Made by a program: the position numbers and the translations under genes
The notes under the pieces: model-generated
Databases searched by the model: none
The model's input: the letters and a program-made list of their open reading frames with translations, nothing else
Told to the model about the DNA's origin: nothing
Source: Bacteroidaceae bacterium
Lineage (GTDB): Bacteria > Bacteroidota > Bacteroidia > Bacteroidales > Bacteroidaceae
NCBI GenBank assembly: GCA_017619585.1
Contig: JAFZSA010000016.1
Location: 1-20,218 of the forward strand
DNA length: 20,218 bases
Reading direction: 5' to 3'
Part shown: positions 14,386-20,218 of the stretch, piece by piece
Numbering within the stretch: the first letter of the stretch is position 1
Layout of the letters: each line of letters opens with the position of its first letter

Positions 14386-14802
14386 ATGACAGATATCAAG
14401 AATCTCATACCTCAGCGCTCGCCAATCATGATGGTTGACGAGTTGCTTGAGGCTCATGATGATGTGGCACGCTGCAGCCTTACCATCAGGGAGGACAACT
14501 TCTTCCTTGAGCCCGACGGTGCTATTGCTGAACCGGGTGTGATAGAGCATATCGCACAGTCGGCTTCGGCTTTTGCCGGCTACAGTGCTATGCAGGCCGG
14601 TGCTACAGAACCGCCAGTAGGATATATTGGCGAGGTGAAGCGTTTCAGATTGAACCGAAGACCCTGTAAGGGTGAGACTTTGGTTACTACCATTACTATG
14701 GGACCCACTGTTGCCGGTGTTACTATCATCAGCGGCGAGACGGTTTCAGGCGAGGAGACAATTGCAACCACTCAAATGAAGATTTATGTTGCTGGAGAAT
14801 AA
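14386..14802 (+). CDS. Hotdog-fold dehydratase-like protein (ApeP/FabZ-like), Glu half-site
   Basis: 138 residues. LIPQRSPIMMVDELLE (7-22) matches the N-terminus of FabZ (LLPHR-P---VD). GVIEHIAQSASAFAGY (51-66) matches the FabZ helix ExMAQ, placing Glu54 on the catalytic Glu68 of E. coli FabZ. The FabZ histidine loop HFPGxPxxPG is replaced by LEPDGAIAEPG, with no histidine between residues 24 and 55. Alone it should lack the catalytic His. The next gene encodes a hotdog protein with the His but not the Glu, so a heterodimer is suggested. In proteobacterial aryl-polyene clusters a two-protein dehydratase (ApeI/ApeP) is known; this pair fits that role. Overlaps the next gene by 17 bases. Confidence 0.85.
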   Translation: MTDIKNLIPQRSPIMMVDELLEAHDDVARCSLTIREDNFFLEPDGAIAEPGVIEHIAQSASAFAGYSAMQAGATEPPVGYIGEVKRFRLNRRPCKGETLVTTITMGPTVAGVTIISGETVSGEETIATTQMKIYVAGE

Positions 14803-15151
14803 ATATTACAAGGTTTTACGCGCGCGTACAGAGGGAGAAGGAAAGGCTGTCTATCATGTGGCCATCCTGCCTGACTGCAACGTGTATCAGGGACATTTCC
14901 CAGGCAATCCTGTATGTCCAGGTGTTTGTAATATCCAGACTATAAAGGAGTGTGCATCATTACTTGTTGGTAAGGAGTTACGCATCTCGTCTATCAAACA
15001 ATGCCTGCTTACTGCAATTGCCACTCCGACGGTTTGTCCCGAGGTGGATGTAGAGGTCGAGGTAAAGGAGACGGACGGAAGTTACACCATTATTGCCAGT
15101 ATCTCTGATGAGGAGAGGCAGTATATGACCTTCAAAGGCGAACTTGTATGA
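14786..15151 (+). CDS. Hotdog-fold dehydratase-like protein (ApeI/FabZ-like), His half-site
   Basis: 121 residues. GHFPGNPVCPGV (36-47) is the FabZ/FabA histidine loop, His37 matching E. coli FabZ His54. Fourteen residues on, where FabZ has Glu68, there is Gln51 (NIQTIKECA). The usual acid is therefore missing, the reverse of the preceding protein. It begins inside the preceding gene (17-base overlap) and its stop overlaps the next gene by 8 bases, so the dehydratase genes are tightly coupled and probably made in equal amounts. Expected role: dehydrating 3-hydroxyacyl-ACP to the trans-2-enoyl form during polyene elongation. A thioesterase role is a less likely alternative. Confidence 0.85.
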   Translation: MLLENKYYKVLRARTEGEGKAVYHVAILPDCNVYQGHFPGNPVCPGVCNIQTIKECASLLVGKELRISSIKQCLLTAIATPTVCPEVDVEVEVKETDGSYTIIASISDEERQYMTFKGELV

Positions 15152-16520
15152 TGTTATAATCATAGGAAGCGGTCTGGGAGGTCTGGTCTGTGCCAACCTG
15201 CTCAGCAAGAAAGGGCAGAAAGTGCTCGTTCTTGAGCGTCAGCATCAGCCGGGCGGCTGTTTGCAGAGCTATCGTAGGGGTTCTATGATGTATGACACCG
15301 GACTTCACTATGTGGGAGGTCTGGCAGAGGGACAGCCTTTGCATGATATCTTCAAGGAACTTGATCTGTTGTCGCTGCCTTGGCAGAGACTGGATGCAGA
15401 AGGGTTCGACCGTATCATGGTAGGCGACCGCGAGTATCGCTTTGCTGAAGGCTTTGACAATTTTGTGGAGACTCTTGCCAAGGATTTCCCTGAGGACAAG
15501 GAAGCCCTTCAGCAATATGTCTCGCTCATGCAATGTACCGACGAGGAATGGATGCAGAAGACAAATGCCTATGAATACCTCAGCGGCATTGTCCGTAATC
15601 CCTTGCTGCTGAGCGTATTGAGCGGAGCTTGCCTGAAGATGGAATTGAAGCGTGATACGTTACCTCTGTTTACCTTCGTACATGGGAATGCTCCCTTCAT
15701 ACAGAGTAGCTGGAGATTGAAGGGCGACGGCAATCTTCTGGTCCGTAAGCTGATAGACAACCTTACCCGTCAGGGTGGAGAAGTTGTCTGTGATGCCGAG
15801 GTCGAGGAATTGGTAGAGAAAGACGGCATGATAAGGAAGGCTGTATGTAAGAATGGTCAGACTTATGAGGCACGATACTTCATTAGCGATGCCCATCCTT
15901 CGGTAACACTTTCTTTAGTGAAAGAGAGTCAGTTGCTGAAGAAGGTTTATCGCCGTAGAATAGATAATTTGGAAAATACTAATGGCATGTTTACGGTCCA
16001 GCTGCTGCTGAAGCCTGAAGAGGTGCCATATTTCAACTATAACGAGTTCCTGTATGACGGACTCGAGGCATGGGACGGACGTGGCTATATGGTCAGCTGC
16101 CGTGTTCCTGAGGACGGGTCTGCCTACGCACGTCAGATAGATATCCTCACGCCCATGAATATAAGCGAATGTGCAGCATGGACAGATACCCGTTGCATGC
16201 GTCGCGGAGAGGAATATCTGCAGTTCAAGGCACAGAAGGCCCGGCAGTGCATAGCTGTTGCGGAACGTTTCCTGCCTGGTCTGCATGAACATATACAGGA
16301 GGTTCATACCAGCACGCCGCTCACGTATAGGGATTACAACCTGACGCCTGACGGCAGTGCCTATGGGATACGCAAGGATGCTGCGGCTCCGCTCTTAACG
16401 GTATTGTCACCGCGTACAAGCATTCCCAACTTACTGCTTACCGGTCAGAACCTTATGCTGCATGGTCTGCATGGCGTAACCATGACCGCAATGTACACAA
16501 CAAAAGAAATTATAGATTAG
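15144..16520 (+). CDS. FAD-dependent oxidoreductase, phytoene desaturase/CrtI-like
   Basis: 458 residues. YDVIIIGSGLGGLVCANLL (2-20) is the dinucleotide-binding fold (GxGxxG), followed by VLVLERQHQPGGC (28-40). The C-terminal NLLLTGQNLMLHGLHGVTMT is the usual FAD-binding end of the CrtI/all-trans-retinol saturase group. The start must be TTG at 15144: the frame closes with TGA at 15126-15128, no ATG occurs between, and a later start would remove the first beta strand. The 8-base overlap with the preceding gene fits coupling. Possible jobs are dehydrogenation, isomerisation or saturation of the polyene or its aromatic end. Flexirubin-type clusters of Bacteroidetes often include such an enzyme, as far as I recall; the classic Vibrio aryl-polyene set does not. 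Confidence 0.85.
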   Translation: MYDVIIIGSGLGGLVCANLLSKKGQKVLVLERQHQPGGCLQSYRRGSMMYDTGLHYVGGLAEGQPLHDIFKELDLLSLPWQRLDAEGFDRIMVGDREYRFAEGFDNFVETLAKDFPEDKEALQQYVSLMQCTDEEWMQKTNAYEYLSGIVRNPLLLSVLSGACLKMELKRDTLPLFTFVHGNAPFIQSSWRLKGDGNLLVRKLIDNLTRQGGEVVCDAEVEELVEKDGMIRKAVCKNGQTYEARYFISDAHPSVTLSLVKESQLLKKVYRRRIDNLENTNGMFTVQLLLKPEEVPYFNYNEFLYDGLEAWDGRGYMVSCRVPEDGSAYARQIDILTPMNISECAAWTDTRCMRRGEEYLQFKAQKARQCIAVAERFLPGLHEHIQEVHTSTPLTYRDYNLTPDGSAYGIRKDAAAPLLTVLSPRTSIPNLLLTGQNLMLHGLHGVTMTAMYTTKEIID

Positions 16521-16529
16521 ATTATATAT

Positions 16530-19166
16530 ATGAAACGTCAGATAACACTCTTTCTGCTCATGATAGCTGTTGCCATACCATCTCTTGCTCAGATGGTTAC
16601 GGGTAAAGTCACTGATGCACTTGATGATGAACCCATGGAGCAGGCACAGATATGGTATAAGGACAGACCAACCGGAAAGATACTTAGCGATGCTAACGGT
16701 AACTATAAGATCCGATTCCGTCCCGGTACCCTTGTCTTCCATGCTTTCGGATATCAGGATGTTGAGGTAGTGGTTAAGAAAGCCCGCGTTCTGAACGTCA
16801 AGCTTTCAATGAATGCCAAGGAGATGAAGGCAGTTACCGTGCAGGAGACAAAGAAGAAGTATGTCCGTAAGGGCAATCCTGCTGTTGAACTGATGCAGAA
16901 GGTTATGAATGCCCGTAAAAGCGCGGATATCCATGATGCTGATTATGCCAGCTATGACAGGTATGTCAGCACAACAATGGCTCTTAACGATGTGGACACC
17001 ACTACATTGGATGCTGAGGACTTCAAGAAAGTCAATCTCTCTGCTGAATTCGCCGAGTACTGCCCCGAAACGGGTAAGATGATTCTGCCTATCAGCTTTG
17101 AGGAGCGTGCTACCAAGGAATACTACCGCAAGGACGGAGACCGACGCAAGAGTATTGTCATGGGCGAGCACAAAGAGAGTCTCTTGGACCTCTTGCAGGC
17201 CACTGAGTTCATAGAGTCCAAGATTAAGACCAATCTGATAGACGTTGATATATACAAGGATCAGACCGTAATCTTCCAGCACAACTTTATCAGCCCCCTT
17301 GGCGGTGCTGCTGCTATGCGATTCTATCATTATGCTATAGCTGATACAGTAGATTGTGATGGCGATTCCTGCATCATTGTCAACTTCCAGCCGGCCAACA
17401 AGCAGGACTTCGGATGGAACGGTAACCTCTATATCATGAACGACAGCACTTATCGTGTAAAGCGTGCCCGTATGGGTATGCCCATGGATAACAGTGTGAA
17501 CTTTGTGAAGCATCTGACATTGGATCAGGAGTTCGAGAGCCTGCCTTCCGGTCAGCAGTTCTGTACCAGCAACCGTATGATTATGCAGGTTGTACTGACA
17601 GAGAAGATCAAGAAGATGCACATCGAGCATTATGCCCATTACAGCAATATCAGCAATGAGCCTTTCTCGGATGAGTACATCAACTTCCTTGGCGACGAGA
17701 AGGTCGAGAAGGGCGCCAAGCATAGAACAGACGATTTCTGGGCAGAGTACAGACCTGATACGCTTACACACGGACAGATGCATATCAACGATCTGAAACG
17801 CAAGTTCACAGACCGTAAAGCCGTTCGTGCCGTGCTCTATGTTATGAAGGTCTTCTTGGATAACTACCTTGAGACAAGTGCCGACCCCAATCGTCCCAGT
17901 AAGGTGGATATAGGTCCCTTCTTCTCAACCTTCGGTAGTAACTGGGCAGAGGGTTTCCGTCTGCGTCTGGGTGCTCAGACCACAGGAGCCTTCAATAAGC
18001 ACCTGTTCCTAAGCGGATGGGGTAAGTATGGTTTCAAGGATCATAAGTTCAAGGGAGAGGGTAAGATCGCATACTCCTTTATCGAGAAGGAGAAAGACCT
18101 GATAGCTTATCCCAGACGTGATATCTCATTTACCTATACCCGTGATATCCAGAGTCCTTCTGATAAGTTCCTGCAGTACGACAAGGATAATACCTTTATG
18201 ACCCTTGCATGGCAGAAGACCCATCTGCAGAGCTACTTCGAGCGTTACCGTGCAGAAGCTATCTTCGAGTACGAGAATGGTCTGGCCTTGAACGGACACT
18301 TCAACCGCGAGTGGAACACTGGTGCCGGCGATTTGTACTTCCTTACCAACAGACAATGGAATGCCATAGACCAGAACTTCCTAAATAATCCTGACGCACT
18401 CATCGATGATGTCCAGTCTAATACGGTTACTTACACCGAGTTTAGTTTCGGTGCTTCTTATCAGCCCGGTCTTAAGGTCCTGAATACCCGTACCAAGCGT
18501 TACCTCTCTAACCTGGAGGCTCCTAAGTATGGCATTCAGCATACTGTAGGTATAAAGGGATTCCTGGGAGGCGACTATAACTACAACATGACTGAGTTTA
18601 CCTTCAGCAAGCGTTTCTGGCTGAACTCATGGGGTAGTGTAGATGGTCTTGTTCATGCTTCTTTCCAGTGGAACAGGGTTCCTTTCCCCTTGCTTATCAT
18701 TCCCGAGGCTAACCTCAGCTATATCCGTAGCCGTAACACCTTCAATCTGATTGGCAACATGGAGTTCCTGCATGACCGCGCTGTCACTACTATGTGGCGT
18801 TGGGATCTCAACGGTAAGATCTTTAACCGTATTCCTCTGCTCAAGAAACTCAAGTGGCGTGAGTCTGTAGCCCTGAACACTATGTGGGGTTACCTCACCA
18901 ACAAGAATAATCCGTTGATTGCAGAAAATCAGAATGATGATTTCCTCTACCGTTTCCCCGGTAAGTGGGTAGCTCAGGAAGATGGCACATCCCAGTATGT
19001 AAGTTCTACAAGACCCTTGAATAGCTGGAAACCATACATCGAGGCTGCCGTAGGAATACATAATATTCTCAAGTTCCTCTCTTTCGAGTACACTCATCGT
19101 TTCACATACGTTGAACCCGGTACACAGAGATGGGGCTTCCGCTTCTACTTCGAGGCAGGGTTCTAA
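16530..19166 (+). CDS. DUF5686-type outer-membrane protein with carboxypeptidase-regulatory-like domain
   Basis: 878 residues. Signal peptide ~1-20 (KRQITLFLLMIAVAIPSLA). Residues ~22-95 form a CarboxypepD_reg-like beta-sandwich (VTGKVTDALDDEPMEQAQIW, FHAFGYQDVEV) as seen at the N-terminus of TonB-dependent receptors. No TonB plug is seen. Residues ~100-878 match the DUF5686 family, and the C-terminal part has alternating amphipathic strands ending RFYFEAGF, with a terminal Phe typical of outer-membrane beta-barrels. The start is 9 bases after the oxidoreductase stop, so it is in the operon. Its role is unknown; an outer-membrane step in placing or anchoring the pigment lipid is an inference from position. 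Confidence 0.85.
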   Translation: MKRQITLFLLMIAVAIPSLAQMVTGKVTDALDDEPMEQAQIWYKDRPTGKILSDANGNYKIRFRPGTLVFHAFGYQDVEVVVKKARVLNVKLSMNAKEMKAVTVQETKKKYVRKGNPAVELMQKVMNARKSADIHDADYASYDRYVSTTMALNDVDTTTLDAEDFKKVNLSAEFAEYCPETGKMILPISFEERATKEYYRKDGDRRKSIVMGEHKESLLDLLQATEFIESKIKTNLIDVDIYKDQTVIFQHNFISPLGGAAAMRFYHYAIADTVDCDGDSCIIVNFQPANKQDFGWNGNLYIMNDSTYRVKRARMGMPMDNSVNFVKHLTLDQEFESLPSGQQFCTSNRMIMQVVLTEKIKKMHIEHYAHYSNISNEPFSDEYINFLGDEKVEKGAKHRTDDFWAEYRPDTLTHGQMHINDLKRKFTDRKAVRAVLYVMKVFLDNYLETSADPNRPSKVDIGPFFSTFGSNWAEGFRLRLGAQTTGAFNKHLFLSGWGKYGFKDHKFKGEGKIAYSFIEKEKDLIAYPRRDISFTYTRDIQSPSDKFLQYDKDNTFMTLAWQKTHLQSYFERYRAEAIFEYENGLALNGHFNREWNTGAGDLYFLTNRQWNAIDQNFLNNPDALIDDVQSNTVTYTEFSFGASYQPGLKVLNTRTKRYLSNLEAPKYGIQHTVGIKGFLGGDYNYNMTEFTFSKRFWLNSWGSVDGLVHASFQWNRVPFPLLIIPEANLSYIRSRNTFNLIGNMEFLHDRAVTTMWRWDLNGKIFNRIPLLKKLKWRESVALNTMWGYLTNKNNPLIAENQNDDFLYRFPGKWVAQEDGTSQYVSSTRPLNSWKPYIEAAVGIHNILKFLSFEYTHRFTYVEPGTQRWGFRFYFEAGF

Positions 19167-19172
19167 GAGCCT

Positions 19173-19283
19173 CTCCATCTCCCCCTTTGGGGGAGTGTTT
19201 ATAGTTAAGAGTTATAAATATAAAAAGTATATAATTAAGGTCTTTCCTTCAGAAAATACACTCCCCCAAAGGGGGAGATGGAG
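19173..19283. repeat. 111-bp MITE-like element with 26-bp perfect inverted repeats (GC palindromes G and H)
   Basis: The arms at 19173-19198 and 19258-19283 are exact reverse complements over 26 bases. Each contains the palindrome CTCCCCCTTTGGGGGAG or its complement plus ATGGAG. The 59-base AT-rich centre holds no gene. It sits in the 142-base spacer before fabG. Each arm is itself a copy of the GC-rich palindromic family. Nothing like a transposase is nearby. Confidence 0.8.
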
Positions 19284-19308
19284 GGGGTCGGATTTTATTA
19301 ATTAAGAT

Positions 19309-20037
19309 ATGAAGTACGCATTAGTTACAGGAGCAAGTCGTGGCTTAGGACGTGCCATTGCAGTCCGTTTGGCCCAGTTAGGATATAACATTCTTATCAA
19401 CTACGCAGGTAATACTGCTGCTGCCGAGGAGACCCTTCGTCTGGTTCGTGAGGCAGGAACAGATGGCGAGTTGTGGTGCTTTGATGTTGCCGACCGCGAG
19501 AAGGCAACCTCTACCATTCAGGCTTGGCAGGAGGCTCACGAGGATGAGTACATCGAGGTCTGCGTGAATAACGCTGGTATTCGCCGTGACGGTGTGATGG
19601 CTCTTATGCCCTTCGAGGATTATACCCGTGTCATTGACATTACCCTGCAGGGCTTCTTCAATGTAACACAGCCTCTGTTGCCCGCTATGCAGTTCCATAA
19701 GTTCGGCCGTATCATCAATATGGCTAGTGTAAGCGGTATCAAGGGACTTCCCGGTCAGACTAACTACTCAGCTGCCAAGGGCGGTATTATTGCTGCTACC
19801 AAGGCATTGGCTCAGGAGGTTGCTAAGAAGAACGTTACCGTTAATGCATTGGCTCCTGGCTTTATCAAGACGGATATGGTAGAGGGTTTGGACGAGGCAA
19901 GCCTCAAGAAGACCATTCCTGCCGGTCGTTTCGGTCAGCCCGAGGAAGTTGCAGAGGCTGTTGCCTTCCTGGTATCTCCTATGGCAGGTTATGTAACTGG
20001 TAATGTCATCTCCATCAATGGAGGACTTTATACTTAG
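19309..20037 (+). CDS. fabG: 3-oxoacyl-ACP reductase, FabG-like
   Basis: 242 residues, classical short-chain dehydrogenase. TGASRGLG (7-14) binds NADP(H), NNAG is at 87-90, and Ser140, Tyr153 and Lys157 (YSAAK) form the catalytic core. The C-terminal AGYVTGNVISINGG is typical of FabG. At the position of the catalytic-tetrad Asn (E. coli FabG ETNLSS) this protein has Thr112 (DITLQG). It reduces 3-oxoacyl-ACP to the 3-hydroxy form between the ketosynthase and dehydratase steps. It lies in the pathway operon but is separated from the previous gene by the inverted-repeat element at 19173-19283, which could affect expression. The start is preceded by ATTAATTAAGAT. Codon use resembles the ketosynthase. 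Confidence 0.92.
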   Translation: MKYALVTGASRGLGRAIAVRLAQLGYNILINYAGNTAAAEETLRLVREAGTDGELWCFDVADREKATSTIQAWQEAHEDEYIEVCVNNAGIRRDGVMALMPFEDYTRVIDITLQGFFNVTQPLLPAMQFHKFGRIINMASVSGIKGLPGQTNYSAAKGGIIAATKALAQEVAKKNVTVNALAPGFIKTDMVEGLDEASLKKTIPAGRFGQPEEVAEAVAFLVSPMAGYVTGNVISINGGLYT

Positions 20038-20039
20038 TG

Positions 20040-20082
20040 AATTCATAATTCACAATTCTTATCTCTTAATTCAAAATTAATT
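20040..20082 (-). repeat. AT-rich ATTCATAATT-family repeat (copy R4)
   Basis: AATTCATAATTCACAATTCT followed by TTAATTCAAAATTAATTGT fills the 66-base spacer between fabG and the next gene. It resembles copy R1 and the complement of copies R2 and R3. Confidence 0.65.
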
Positions 20083-20103
20083 GTAAGATAATCTCTGTGA
20101 TAT

Positions 20104-20218
20104 ATGAAAAGACTTATTTTCATTCTTTCATTCTTTCATTTCTTCATCCTTGCTGCTTTGGCAGCAACACTTGAGGGTCGTTTGTTCCAGTTCGAGCGTA
20201 GTACCAATCGTAACTACA
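20104..20218 (+). CDS. Exported protein, 5' part only (runs off window)
   Basis: The frame from ATG at 20104 is open for 38 codons to the end of the window. It begins KRLIFILSFFHFFILAALAA, a clear signal peptide, then TLEGRLFQFERSTNRNY. The hydrophobic core is encoded by TTCATTCT-type short repeats. It follows fabG by 66 bases on the same strand, so it probably belongs to the same operon. Too little is visible to name a family. Confidence 0.65.
   Translation, partial: MKRLIFILSFFHFFILAALAATLEGRLFQFERSTNRNY

Noticed and set aside
12755..15151. Housekeeping fatty-acid synthesis (fab) operon
   Set aside because: Two incomplete FabZ-like proteins, a CrtI-like oxidoreductase and a non-FabF GHEMWMAGAS motif point to a specialised polyene pathway.
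16806..17783. Long minus-strand open frame opposite the DUF5686 gene
   Set aside because: It is antisense to a protein with a signal peptide and outer-membrane features, and has no recognisable motif of its own.

Overview
The window looks like a chromosome segment of a gut or oral Bacteroidales bacterium, most likely Prevotella or a close relative. Three things point there: promoters of the Bacteroidetes type (TTTG, a 19-21 base spacer, then TAnnTTTG), A/T-rich start regions with no Shine-Dalgarno sequence, and the gene families present (tricorn-like S41 peptidase, DUF5686-type outer-membrane protein, YDLSGRR-type protein C-termini). No rRNA, tRNA, CRISPR array, transposase or phage gene was seen.

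Layout. Bases 1-2567 hold the 3' part of a periplasmic tricorn-like S41 peptidase. It converges, with a 4-base stop overlap, on a minus-strand gene (2564-3640) that fuses a ThiD/pyridoxal-kinase-like domain to an AraC-type DNA-binding domain. A 500-base divergent intergenic region full of repeats separates this from pdxS (4141-5013) and pdxT (5140-5727), the two subunits of PLP synthase. pdxT converges, again with a 4-base stop overlap, on a minus-strand operon of a secreted GLUG-like surface protein (8422-6560) and a stand-alone NAD(P)HX dehydratase (6560-5724). A divergent promoter pair then serves that operon and a plus-strand pair: a secreted SGNH hydrolase (8619-9533) and a clan-A glycosidase-like protein (9576-11447).

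After an AT-rich terminator, a canonical promoter at 11512-11541 starts a long operon. It encodes a GNAT-fold protein, a ketosynthase, an acyl carrier protein, two small hotdog dehydratase-like proteins, a phytoene-desaturase-like FAD oxidoreductase, a DUF5686 outer-membrane protein, a FabG-like reductase, and the start of another exported protein. This is the early part of an aryl-polyene/flexirubin-type type II polyketide cluster. The ACP carries the chain, the ketosynthase extends it, FabG reduces it, and the hotdog pair dehydrates it to a polyene. Priming, second-ketosynthase and export genes would lie beyond the window.

The most unusual features are: (1) a GC-rich palindromic element family with at least eight copies in 20 kb, four of them inside reading frames, including one that inserts about nine residues into PdxT; (2) the kinase-like/AraC fusion divergent from pdxST, with a degenerate kinase anion hole and nearby inverted repeats, a candidate vitamin B6 or thiamin regulator; (3) the two hotdog proteins, which appear to hold complementary halves of a FabZ active site; (4) AT-rich repeats that supply the pdxT start codon and part of a surface protein.
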